A stretch of 25,711 nt of DNA from Brevundimonas sp. UBA7534 (GTDB lineage: Bacteria > Pseudomonadota > Alphaproteobacteria > Caulobacterales > Caulobacteraceae), in NCBI RefSeq assembly GCF_002479325.1, contig NZ_DLMO01000180.1, positions 1 through 25,711 on the forward strand, given 5' to 3'. The notes beneath the pieces are model-generated. The model worked only from the letters and a program-made list of their open reading frames with translations. It searched no databases and was not told where the DNA came from. Every line of letters starts with the position of its first letter. The stretch's first letter is position 1. Positions 1 through 7,335 of this stretch are shown here, piece by piece. The translations under genes and the position numbers were made by a program.

Positions 1-495
1 GTCAAACACGCCAACGCCATGCGCAAGGCGCGCGGAGAGGGCGACGACGACGTGGCGGTCGTCGAGGTCGACGACGAGCCGGAAGCCGCCGGCGACGCTC
101 CGATCTCGCCTGAGCGTATCGCGGCGCTGGACGCCGCCGAGCAGTTCATCCTGACCGTCACCGAAACCGGCTTCGGCAAGCGATCCTCGGCCTATGAGTA
201 TCGCCGCACGGGCCGGGGCGGGCAGGGCCTGACGGCCCACGGCCTGGGCGGTCGCGCGGGCACGCGCCTGGCCGCCGCCTTCCCGGTGGAGGAGTCGGAC
301 GACCTGTTGCTGGTCACCTCGGGCGGCCAGATGATCCGCACCCGCATGGATCAGGTCCGCATCGTCGGCCGCTCCAGCCAGGGCGTCACCATCTTCCGCA
401 CCGCCGACGGCGAAAAGGTCGTCTCGGTCGAACGTCTGCCCGAAAGCGGCGGCGACGATGCGGACGTCGCGGGCGAAGAGGGCGGTGAGGACTGA
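1..495 (+). CDS. gyrA: DNA gyrase subunit A, C-terminal part (5' end outside window)
   Basis: This is the last 164 residues of GyrA, the ATP-driven type II topoisomerase subunit that cuts DNA and wraps it with its C-terminal beta-pinwheel to introduce negative supercoils. The reading frame is open from base 1, so the gene begins upstream; the methionine at base 19 is internal. Visible are pinwheel blade repeats with typical wording such as ILTVTETGFGKRS, the GRGGQG segment, LLLVTSGGQMIRTR and VRIVGRSSQGV. Before the last blades lies a very acidic insert (GEGDDDVAVVEVDDEPE), and the protein ends in an acidic tail (DDADVAGEEGGED), both common in alphaproteobacterial GyrA. The next gene follows after 42 bases. 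The assignment is secure; only the extent upstream is unknown. Confidence 0.95.
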   Translation, partial: VKHANAMRKARGEGDDDVAVVEVDDEPEAAGDAPISPERIAALDAAEQFILTVTETGFGKRSSAYEYRRTGRGGQGLTAHGLGGRAGTRLAAAFPVEESDDLLLVTSGGQMIRTRMDQVRIVGRSSQGVTIFRTADGEKVVSVERLPESGGDDADVAGEEGGED

Positions 496-537
496 CAGGG
501 TTCAGGTTTTTCGCCGGATGAGCGATATGGAGCGACC

Positions 538-1332
538 GTGGACATCCTGATCGACGGCCGCTCCGCCTCGACCGACGACCTGGCCCATCAGGCGATGGTC
601 AACTATGGCGCCTACACGTCGTTTCGCGTGGAGGGCGGGGGCGTGCGGGGGCTGGACCTGCATCTCGCGCGGCTGGAGGCGTCGGCGGTCGAGCTGTTCG
701 ACGAAAGCCCAGGAGAGGCGTCGCTGCGCCGCCTGATGGCGTTGGCGGTGGGCGATCGGACCGACGGCTGGCTGCGCGTCAGCCTGTTCTCGCCGGAGAT
801 CGGTCATCGTGCGCCGACCTTCGTGGGACCGCCCCGGATGATGACGGTCTTCGCGCCGCCCCCGCCGCCGCTGGCCGACAGCGTGCGGGTCACGGCCGTC
901 GTGCATGGGCGCGAGGCGCCGCACCTGAAGCACCTCGCGACGTTTGGCCTGATGCGCGCGCGACGGGCGGCCAGGGCGGCCGGCTTCGACGACGCCCTGT
1001 TCACCGATGCGGACGGATGGATCTCCGAGGGAACGCTGTGGAACGTCGGCTTTCTGGCGGGCGGCCGGATCGTCTGGCCCCAGGCGCCGATGCTGGCCGG
1101 CGTGACCCAGGCGCTGATCGGCCGCGGCCTGGACCAGGTCGGGCTGAGCGCCGAGACCCGACCGGTGCATCTGTCCGAACTGGGGGGCTTCGACGGCGCC
1201 TTTCTCTGCAACAGCGCCACGCCCGCCTGTCCGATCACGGCCGTCGACGGCGTGACCTTCGCCGGCGATTCCGATGTCCTGGAGACGATCGCGCGCGCCT
1301 GGTCGATGCAGCCGCTGCAACCGCTGGCGTGA
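538..1332 (+). CDS. Class IV PLP-dependent aminotransferase / aminodeoxychorismate lyase-like protein
   Basis: A 264-residue fold-type IV PLP enzyme, the family of branched-chain aminotransferases, D-amino acid aminotransferases and 4-amino-4-deoxychorismate lyase (PabC). Seen in the sequence: the N-terminal substrate segment MVNYGAYTSFRV, the probable Schiff-base lysine K131 in HLKHLATF, and the cofactor-binding SEGTLWNVGF (E164), followed by a late NSATPACPI segment in place of the usual TSA-type loop. The start is the GTG at 538, preceded by GGAG at 529-532; nearby ATG codons at 518 and 527 are in another frame. It sits between gyrA and coaD with short gaps. The exact substrate cannot be read from the sequence: PabC-like folate synthesis or a general aminotransferase are both possible. 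Confidence 0.85.
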   Translation: MDILIDGRSASTDDLAHQAMVNYGAYTSFRVEGGGVRGLDLHLARLEASAVELFDESPGEASLRRLMALAVGDRTDGWLRVSLFSPEIGHRAPTFVGPPRMMTVFAPPPPPLADSVRVTAVVHGREAPHLKHLATFGLMRARRAARAAGFDDALFTDADGWISEGTLWNVGFLAGGRIVWPQAPMLAGVTQALIGRGLDQVGLSAETRPVHLSELGGFDGAFLCNSATPACPITAVDGVTFAGDSDVLETIARAWSMQPLQPLA

Positions 1333-1416
1333 TGACGATGGCGTCAGCCGGCTAGGCCGCTGATTTCGCACCTGCTAAACGACCGTCACAAGCAGGCGAC
1401 AGTGGGGGAACACGCC

Positions 1417-1905
1417 ATGCGGATCGGGCTTTATCCGGGCACTTTCGACCCGGTGACCAACGGTCACACCGACATCATCAAGCGGGCGCTCAAGCTGGTC
1501 GACCGCGTGGTGATCGGCGTGGCGCAGAACGACGACAAGGGACCGCTGTTCACGACCGACGAACGCGTCGAGATGGTGCGGGCCGAGGTGGCGGGTCTGG
1601 GCGGCGACATCGTCGTGCGGCCCTTTTCGACCCTGCTGATGCATTTCGCCGAAGAGGTCGAGGCCAGCGTCATCATCCGGGGTTTGCGTGCGGTGGCGGA
1701 CTTCGAATACGAGTTCCAGATGACGGCCATGAATCAGCGCCTCAATCAGGACATCGAGACGGTATTCCTGATGGCCGATCCGCGGCACCAGGCCATCGCC
1801 TCGCGGCTGGTCAAGGAAATCGCCCGTCTGGACGGAAATATCGACAGCTTCGTCAGCGCCAACGTCGCCGAACAGGTGCGGGCGAAGGTCAAGATCAAGG
1901 GATGA
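1417..1905 (+). CDS. coaD: Phosphopantetheine adenylyltransferase
   Basis: CoaD transfers AMP from ATP to 4'-phosphopantetheine, giving dephospho-CoA, the penultimate step of coenzyme A synthesis in the cytoplasm. The 162-residue product matches the family length of about 160. The nucleotidyltransferase signature is clear at the N-terminus: GLYPGTFDPVTNGHTD with T9 and H17 (the T/HxGH-type site), and the later ASRLVKEIARLDGNIDSFV block is the ATP-binding ISSR-type motif. An upstream GTG at 1402 is in frame, but the ATG at 1417 places the family N-terminus correctly and has a GGGGGAA ribosome site at 1404-1410, six bases away. Its stop overlaps the start of the next gene (ATGA), indicating translational coupling with the first cyclophilin. 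Confidence 0.96.
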   Translation: MRIGLYPGTFDPVTNGHTDIIKRALKLVDRVVIGVAQNDDKGPLFTTDERVEMVRAEVAGLGGDIVVRPFSTLLMHFAEEVEASVIIRGLRAVADFEYEFQMTAMNQRLNQDIETVFLMADPRHQAIASRLVKEIARLDGNIDSFVSANVAEQVRAKVKIKG

Positions 1906-2747
1906 TCTCGCGTATGGGTTTCAAGCTTCTGGCCGCGACGGCGGTTCTTCTGGCCGGCGCTGTTCCGGCGCTGACGCCGCCGCCGGCGGTCGCCCAGGCC
2001 GCGTCGGAATGGCGCACGGTGGCGCCGGAGGACCTGCTGGTCATCGACACCGCCAAGGGGCGTGTGCTGGTTGAGCTGTCGCCGGCAGCCGCCCCGAACC
2101 ATGTCGAGCGCATCCGCACCCTGGCCGACCGGGGCTTCTACGACGGCCTGAAGTTCCACCGCGTGATCCCCAACTTCATGGCCCAGACCGGCGACCCGCA
2201 AGGCACGGGGCAGGGCGGCAGCGACCTGCCGGACCTGAAGGCCGAGTTCACCTTCCGTCGCGGGGCGGATGCGGGCTTTGCGGCCCTGCCCGCCGCCAGC
2301 GGGCCCGTCACGGGTCTGATGGGAACCCTGCCGATCCAGACCCAGCCCGACGCCCAGATGATGGTCACGGCGGACTTCAAGGTGGGCGGCGGGGGCCTGT
2401 TCTGCACTGGCGTGCTGGGCATGGCGCGCGCGGGTTCGCCCGACAGCGCCAACAGCCAGTTCTTCCTGATGACCGGCGAGCGCGACATCCTGAACGGCCA
2501 GTACACCGCCTTCGGTCGCGTCCTGTCCGGCCAGGAGGCGCTGCGCGCGCTGAAGGCCGGATCCGAGGCGGACGACGGCAAGGTGGCCGACCCCGATGTC
2601 ATGACGCGGGTGCGGATGGCCTCGGCCATGCCTGAGGGCGAGCGCCCGACCGTGCGGGTCCAGACCGCCGCTGCGGCGATCGCCCAGGCCGGAAACACGT
2701 CCAATGTCTGCAACATCCAGCCGACCGTGGAGGTCTCGGGCGGCTGA
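1902..2747 (+). CDS. Secreted cyclophilin-type peptidyl-prolyl isomerase (first of tandem pair)
   Basis: A 281-residue cyclophilin that catalyses cis/trans isomerisation of proline peptide bonds, here predicted in the periplasm. The N-terminus is a Sec signal peptide with a hydrophobic core (LLAATAVLLAGAVPAL) and probable cleavage after AQA at residue 33. The cyclophilin core follows: FHRVI with catalytic R87, FMAQTGDP with Q95, ANSQFFLM at about 183-190 and YTAFGRV near 201. The tryptophan and histidine positions of human cyclophilin A are not kept, as in many bacterial forms. A roughly 60-residue insert between GGSD and MAR, and a C-terminal extension, make it longer than minimal cyclophilins; each carries one of only two cysteines (C168, C270). 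The start codon overlaps the coaD stop. Confidence 0.9.
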   Translation: MISRMGFKLLAATAVLLAGAVPALTPPPAVAQAASEWRTVAPEDLLVIDTAKGRVLVELSPAAAPNHVERIRTLADRGFYDGLKFHRVIPNFMAQTGDPQGTGQGGSDLPDLKAEFTFRRGADAGFAALPAASGPVTGLMGTLPIQTQPDAQMMVTADFKVGGGGLFCTGVLGMARAGSPDSANSQFFLMTGERDILNGQYTAFGRVLSGQEALRALKAGSEADDGKVADPDVMTRVRMASAMPEGERPTVRVQTAAAAIAQAGNTSNVCNIQPTVEVSGG

Positions 2748-2765
2748 TCCGCGCGGAGGGGGAAG

Positions 2766-3653
2766 ATGAAGGCTCTGACCAGGGCGATGACGGCGCTGGC
2801 CGCGGTGATCGCCGGCGCGACGCCGACGCTGGCCCAGGAAGCGGCGACGCCTCCTCCGCCGCCGCCCGCGGAATGGCGCGCCGTGGCGCCGGAGAACCTG
2901 CTGGTCATCGACACCAGCCGCGGCCGGGTGCTGGTGGAGATGGCGCCGGAGATCGCGCCGGGTCATGTCGAGCGCATCCGCCTTCTGGCCTCGCGCGGTT
3001 TCTATGACAATCTGGCCTGGCACCGGGTCATCGACTGGTTCATGGCCCAGACCGGCGACCCGCTGGGCACCGGCGACGGCCAGAGCTGGTACCCCGACCT
3101 GAAGGCGGAGTTCACCTTTCGACGGGGGCCCGACATGGCCTTCACACCTGTCTCTGCGCCGGCAGGTTCGTTGAGGGGCTTCGTCGGATCGGTTCCGGTC
3201 GAGACCCAGCCTGATGCGCTGATGGCCGGCACGCCCGACCACAAGGTCCACGGCTGGGGCGTCTACTGCCCCGGCGTGGCCGGCATGGCCCGCGACGAAG
3301 GCAACGACACGGCCAACAGCCAGTTCTTCCTGATGCGCCAGCCCTATCCGTCGCTGGACAAGCGCTACACCGTCTGGGGCAGGGTGGTTTCCGGCCTGGA
3401 CGTGGTCCGGGCGCTGAAGGCCAGCGGCACGCCGGACGGCATCGTGCCCGAGCCGGACCGGATGACGCGGGTGCGCGTCGCCTCCGACCTGCCCCAGGCC
3501 GAACGCCCCTCTGTCGCCGTCATCAACACCGCCTCGCCGACGTTCCAGACATTGGCGCAGCGCGCGCGTCAGGCCCGAGGCGCGGACTTCTCGATCTGCG
3601 ACATCGACCTGCCGGTTCAGGTCACGCCGGCGTCGACGGCCCCTGCGCCCTAG
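2766..3653 (+). CDS. Secreted cyclophilin-type peptidyl-prolyl isomerase (second of tandem pair)
   Basis: A 295-residue paralogue of the preceding gene, 18 bases downstream, with a GAGGGGGA ribosome site before the ATG. It has a signal peptide (cleavage probably after TLAQ or AQEA near residue 24-26), a poly-proline stretch at 29-34, then the same architecture: WHRVI with R87, FMAQTGDP, DLKAEFTFRRG, ANSQFFLM and YTVWGRV. The cyclophilin loop after TGDPLGTG reads DGQSWYPD where the first copy has QGGSDLPD. Only two cysteines are present, C168 and C278, matching the two of the first copy. The pair probably arose by local duplication followed by divergence and works on envelope proteins; substrates are unknown. 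Its last 32 bases overlap the convergent phosphatase gene. Confidence 0.9.
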   Translation: MKALTRAMTALAAVIAGATPTLAQEAATPPPPPPAEWRAVAPENLLVIDTSRGRVLVEMAPEIAPGHVERIRLLASRGFYDNLAWHRVIDWFMAQTGDPLGTGDGQSWYPDLKAEFTFRRGPDMAFTPVSAPAGSLRGFVGSVPVETQPDALMAGTPDHKVHGWGVYCPGVAGMARDEGNDTANSQFFLMRQPYPSLDKRYTVWGRVVSGLDVVRALKASGTPDGIVPEPDRMTRVRVASDLPQAERPSVAVINTASPTFQTLAQRARQARGADFSICDIDLPVQVTPASTAPAP

Positions 3654-4728
3654 AGCGTCCCCGTCGGCGGCGCCGACGCGCGGGCTTTCTGGCCTCGCGC
3701 ATCATCTGCAGCAGCAGGCCCTCGCGCAGGCCGCGGTCGGCGACGCGCACGCGTTCCGACGGCCAGGCGCGCTGGACCGCCTCCAGGATCGCCGCGCCTG
3801 CCAGCACCAGGTCCGCGCGGTCAGGCCCGATGCAGGCCTCTCGCGCACGGCCCGAAGGGCCCAGCGCCTTCAGACGGTCCGCCGCCGCCTCGCAATCGCC
3901 GCGGGTCATCCACAGGCCGTCCACCCGATCACGGTTGTAGCGCGGCAGTTTCAGATGGATGCCCGCCAGGCTGGTGATGGCGCCTGAGGTGCCGACCAGA
4001 TGGCCCCGGTCCTGGGCGAATAGGTCGCGCAGTTCGTCCTGACGGACGCCTCCGGCGGCGATGGCGGCCCCCATGTCGGCGACCATGGCCTCGTACCAGG
4101 CCTCGCCCGAGTTCGGCGGTTCGGGGTGGCGCTCGGCCAGGGTGACCACGCCCAGCGGGGCGGACATCCAGGCCACGGTGTCGTAACGCTCGCCGCTCTT
4201 TCGCAGCCAGGACATCTCGGTCGACCCGCCGCCGACGTCGATGACCAAGGCGGCCTCGGCGGCCGGGTCGATCAGGTTGACGCAGCCTTCGACCGACAGG
4301 CGCGCCTCTTCGGACGGGTCGATGATCCGCAGGCTCAGGCCGGCGCCTTTTCGCACCCGCTCCACGAAGGCCGGTCCGTTCTCTGCGGCGCGGCAGGCCT
4401 GGGTCGCGACGGCGCTGAGGCGCGCAGCGGGAACACCCCGGCGCGCCAGCCGCTCGGCGCACAGGGCCAGCGCCTCATAGGCCCGGTCAATGGCGCGCTC
4501 GTCCAGGCGTCCTGTTCGCGACAGGCCTTCGCCAAGGCGGACGATCCGGCTGAAACTGTCCACCACCCTGAAGCCGTCGCGCGTCGGACGCGCGATCAGC
4601 AGCCGGCAATTGTTGGTCCCCAGATCGAGCGCGCCATAGAGCGGCGCATCCCGACCCGACGCATCCCGTCCCCGGGAAGGCTGGGACCGCTCGTCGCGCC
4701 GTCGGGGCGCGCCGCGGGTCTCCGGCAT
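3622..4728 (-). CDS. ppx: Ppx/GppA family exopolyphosphatase / pppGpp phosphohydrolase
   Basis: A 368-residue member of the ASKHA-fold Ppx/GppA family, which removes terminal phosphate from polyphosphate or converts pppGpp to ppGpp. Diagnostic motifs: ALDLGTNNCRLLIA at about 33-46 (phosphate 1), ATQACRAAEN at 108-117 with the probable catalytic glutamate E116, LVIDVGGGSTEMSW at 161-174 (phosphate 2) and GTSGAITSLAG at 246-256. It lacks the long C-terminal HD-like domain of E. coli Ppx, so it is the short alphaproteobacterial form, and ends in a strongly basic tail (KPARRRRRRGRSR). I prefer the ATG at 4728, with GGAT about eight bases upstream; an in-frame ATG at 4809 would add 27 basic, poorly family-like residues without a ribosome site. 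Ppx versus GppA activity cannot be told here. Confidence 0.88.
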   Translation of the reverse strand: MPETRGAPRRRDERSQPSRGRDASGRDAPLYGALDLGTNNCRLLIARPTRDGFRVVDSFSRIVRLGEGLSRTGRLDERAIDRAYEALALCAERLARRGVPAARLSAVATQACRAAENGPAFVERVRKGAGLSLRIIDPSEEARLSVEGCVNLIDPAAEAALVIDVGGGSTEMSWLRKSGERYDTVAWMSAPLGVVTLAERHPEPPNSGEAWYEAMVADMGAAIAAGGVRQDELRDLFAQDRGHLVGTSGAITSLAGIHLKLPRYNRDRVDGLWMTRGDCEAAADRLKALGPSGRAREACIGPDRADLVLAGAAILEAVQRAWPSERVRVADRGLREGLLLQMMREARKPARRRRRRGRSRAQGPSTPA

Positions 4729-4874
4729 GGGCCGTATCCAATGTGGGCGGTCCGATGCGGCGCCCGTCCCGTGCAACCTAGCGCGCCGGAATCGTCCGCG
4801 CCAAGCCATTCTGTCAGGAAGGTGAACGACGCCAAGGGCGTCCGCTTCAGACGGGGGCGCGTAACACAGGGGCC

Positions 4875-5183
4875 ATGTCCGTCATTCACACCGCCCGTTT
4901 CAGCATCGGCCAGATCGTCCGGCACCGCGACGACGCCTTTCGCGGCGTGGTGATGGACGTGGATCCGGCCTACGACGGCCCAGCCTCGGACACCGGCGCG
5001 ATTTCGCCCGACCAACCCTTCTACAGGGTATTCGCCACGGGCGAGGACGGCGGCTTCGTCGCCTACGCCGCCGAGGACGTGCTGGAGGGCGATGACGCCC
5101 GCCTGACCGCCGCCGACGAACGGCGCTGGTTCACCATCGACGCCCACGGCCACCACGCGCCGCTGGACATGCGGCTTCACTGA
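4875..5183 (+). CDS. hspQ: Heat shock protein HspQ
   Basis: A 102-residue protein of the HspQ / YccV-like (hemimethylated DNA-binding) family. In enterobacteria HspQ is a heat-shock protein that acts as a specificity factor of Lon protease and affects DnaA stability. The family pattern is clear: FSIGQIVRHRDDAFRGVVMDVDP at the start, QPFYRVFA in the middle, AYAAEDVLEGD and a final basic-histidine stretch ending in MRLH. The ATG at 4875 is preceded by AGGGG only two bases away, a poor ribosome site, so translation may depend on a short or unusual leader. It is divergent from the phosphatase gene and lies 57 bases upstream of phhA on the same strand. I saw no convincing heat-shock promoter. Confidence 0.9.
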   Translation: MSVIHTARFSIGQIVRHRDDAFRGVVMDVDPAYDGPASDTGAISPDQPFYRVFATGEDGGFVAYAAEDVLEGDDARLTAADERRWFTIDAHGHHAPLDMRLH

Positions 5184-5240
5184 CGGTTGGAACCGCCGGA
5201 CGGTCGGGCCTATATGCGGACAAAAGAGGAAACGTTCTCC

Positions 5241-6116
5241 ATGTCCGATTTCGAGCACGTCTTTCAAAAGCCGCCGGAAGGCGCCGCCGCCGACTGGACC
5301 ATTCCGCAGAACTGGTCCGCCTATACCGAGGTGGAGCACCAGACCTGGGATACGCTCTACGCCCGCCAGATGAAGATCCTGCCGGGGCGGGCCTGCGACG
5401 CCTTCCTGAACGGGCTCAAGGCGCTGGACCTGAACGCCGGCGGCATTCCCGATTTCGAGGTCATCAACCCGAAGCTCCAGGCCCTGACCGGCTGGACGGT
5501 GGTGTGCGTGCCGGGCCTGGTGCCCGACGAGGTCTTCTTCGACCACCTGGCCAATCGCCGCTTCGTCTCGGGCCAGTTCATCCGCAAGCCCGATCAGCTG
5601 GATTATCTGCAGGAGCCGGACATCTTCCACGATGTCTTCGGCCATGTGCCGATGCTGACCGACCCCGACTTCGCCGCCTACATGGAAGCCTACGGCAAGG
5701 GCGGTCAGCGGGCGGCGTCGATGGGGATGCTGCCGAACCTGGCGCGACTGTACTGGTACACGGTCGAGTTCGGCCTGATGAAGGAGGCGGACGCCCTGCG
5801 CATCTATGGCGCGGGCATCGTGTCGTCGGCGACCGAGAGCGTCTTCGCCCTGGACGACTCGTCGCCGAACCGCATCGGCTTCGACCTGGAGCGGGTGATG
5901 CGGACGCTGTACCGGATCGACGATTTCCAGCAGGTCTATTTCGTCATCGACGGCCTGGAAGACTTGAAGAACGAGACGCTGAAGGACTTCGGTCCCGTCT
6001 ATGATCGGCTGAAGGGACAGGACGACATCGCCATCGACGCCGTCCTGCCGACCGACACGATCTACACGCGCGGCACCCAGGCCTACGCCGGCAAGGGCGG
6101 ACGGTTCGCCGCCTGA
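5241..6116 (+). CDS. phhA: Phenylalanine 4-monooxygenase
   Basis: A 291-residue pterin-dependent aromatic amino acid hydroxylase that converts L-phenylalanine to L-tyrosine with O2 and tetrahydropterin, entering phenylalanine degradation. The length fits the single-domain bacterial enzymes (about 260-300), without the regulatory ACT domain of animal forms. The iron ligands are all visible: H130 and H135 in PDIFHDVFGHVPML and E176 in YWYTVEFGLMKE. The ATG at 5241 is chosen because MSDFEHVFQKPP begins a normal N-terminus and GAGGA lies at 5226-5230; an in-frame ATG at 5214 would add nine residues. A pterin carbinolamine dehydratase (phhB) gene, a usual partner, is not in this window. The last 34 bases overlap the convergent acyltransferase gene. 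Confidence 0.95.
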   Translation: MSDFEHVFQKPPEGAAADWTIPQNWSAYTEVEHQTWDTLYARQMKILPGRACDAFLNGLKALDLNAGGIPDFEVINPKLQALTGWTVVCVPGLVPDEVFFDHLANRRFVSGQFIRKPDQLDYLQEPDIFHDVFGHVPMLTDPDFAAYMEAYGKGGQRAASMGMLPNLARLYWYTVEFGLMKEADALRIYGAGIVSSATESVFALDDSSPNRIGFDLERVMRTLYRIDDFQQVYFVIDGLEDLKNETLKDFGPVYDRLKGQDDIAIDAVLPTDTIYTRGTQAYAGKGGRFAA

Positions 6117-7324
6117 ACCGGCCGGGCGCGCGGCTGGGGCTTGACCCCCAGGAGCAGGCCGAACCATCCGATGCGGCGCGCCACCTCATAGGTCAGGACG
6201 CACCCCAGGGCGGTGATCGCGACCAGCAGCGTCGCCTCAACGCCGAGCGGCAGGCCCAGCTTGGCCAGGTGATGGCCCGCCACGACCGTCACCGTCTGGT
6301 GGGCGATGTAGAAGGGAAAGACCCCGACCGTCAGATAGCGCAGCACCGGTCCGCCATGGTTCAGCCAGCGTGCGCCGAAGCCCAGGATGGCGACGATGAA
6401 GGCCCATTGGTCGGCCGCATACACTAGGCGCATGACCTCGCGCAGGCCGTCGGGCGGGATCGCCGTGTCGCGATAGACCCAGGCATAGGTCGCCCACCCG
6501 GCCCAGCTCATGAGGGCGATGGCCAGCGCCGGCCAGCGCAGGCGCATGAAGGTCTGTCGCGCCGGCTCGGATCGCGCGGTCAGGAAACCGAACAGGAAGG
6601 CGGCGAAGCTGAGGGCGTGGTTGTACCAGTCGCCGACGATGGCGTGGTTCACCTCGAAGATCGGCGCCAGGGTCCAGCGGATGGCGAAAAGCCAGGCCAG
6701 CGGCCAGACGACCAGGCCCCAACCCTGGAAGGCGCGGTCGGCGATGCGTTGCAGGCCCGCGCGGACGCCGGGGACGAGCAACAGCAGCGCCAGCGCCAGG
6801 CTGTAGATCAGCAGATAGGCGACGAACCACAGATGGTTGTAGGTCGGCGTGATCAGGCAGCCATCGGCATCGCACCAGTGACCCGAGGCTGTGGCGTAGC
6901 GGACCCAGAAGTCCTGCAACACGGGACCGTGCGCGGGATCAGATATGCCCATGGCCTGGGCCGCCTCCAGGATTTCGTAATAGCTCTGGGGCGGCACGAT
7001 CACGAACATGCCGAACAGCAGGGGCGGAAGCAGGCGCAAGGTGCGCGAGCCCGCAAGCGCCAACCGTCCCTTGCCCTGGACGGCGAAGCTATCGGCCATG
7101 AAGCGGGTGGCGCAGCCCGAGACCAGGAACAGCAGCGTCATCCGCCACGGGTTGGTCAGCATCATGATCGGCTCCAACGCCTCGACCGGGCGCGGACTGT
7201 TCACGTGATAGTCCCAGGGCACATAGAACATGCCGACGTGATAGAGGATCAGCAGCATGAAGGCGGCGACGCGAATCCAGTCGAGATCGTATCGGCGCGC
7301 GGGCGGCGGGGGCGGTGAGGACAT
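6083..7324 (-). CDS. Acyltransferase-3 family integral membrane protein
   Basis: A 413-residue polytopic membrane protein of the acyltransferase-3 family (OafA/MdoC/OpgC-like), whose members transfer acetyl, succinyl or other acyl groups to sugars of lipopolysaccharide, glucans or exopolysaccharide. After a proline-rich start (MSSPPPPPARR) comes the family opening DLDWIRVAAFMLLILYHVGMF, with R18 and the candidate catalytic H29, then about ten hydrophobic segments, including MTLLFLVSGCATRF and LWFVAYLLIYSLALALLLLV. The ATG at 7324 has GGAG seven bases upstream; the frame remains open for another 119 codons upstream, but these are Pro/Arg-rich and unlike the family. Substrate is unknown. Its start is 11 bp from the divergent LytTR gene, and its 3' end overlaps phhA by 34 bases. 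Confidence 0.88.
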   Translation of the reverse strand: MSSPPPPPARRYDLDWIRVAAFMLLILYHVGMFYVPWDYHVNSPRPVEALEPIMMLTNPWRMTLLFLVSGCATRFMADSFAVQGKGRLALAGSRTLRLLPPLLFGMFVIVPPQSYYEILEAAQAMGISDPAHGPVLQDFWVRYATASGHWCDADGCLITPTYNHLWFVAYLLIYSLALALLLLVPGVRAGLQRIADRAFQGWGLVVWPLAWLFAIRWTLAPIFEVNHAIVGDWYNHALSFAAFLFGFLTARSEPARQTFMRLRWPALAIALMSWAGWATYAWVYRDTAIPPDGLREVMRLVYAADQWAFIVAILGFGARWLNHGGPVLRYLTVGVFPFYIAHQTVTVVAGHHLAKLGLPLGVEATLLVAITALGCVLTYEVARRIGWFGLLLGVKPQPRARPVQAANRPPLPA

Positions 7325-7335
7325 GGTCCAACTCC

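Noticed and set aside
1344..1363. Possible hairpin TCAGC...GCTGA between the aminotransferase and coaD
   Set aside because: Only a 5-bp clean stem with a mismatch and a short TTTC after it; too weak to call a terminator.
1746..3251. 501-codon minus-strand open frame opposite the cyclophilin pair
   Set aside because: Arg/Gly/His-rich shadow; the repeated composition simply reflects the duplicated genes on the other strand.
4729..4809. N-terminal extension of the Ppx/GppA gene to the ATG at 4809
   Set aside because: Extra residues are Arg-rich and not family-like, and no ribosome site precedes that ATG; start at 4728 preferred, though not proven.
5184..5195. CGGTT-GG-AACCG dyad just after hspQ, upstream of phhA
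   Set aside because: Only 5-bp arms and no match to a known regulator site that I can support.
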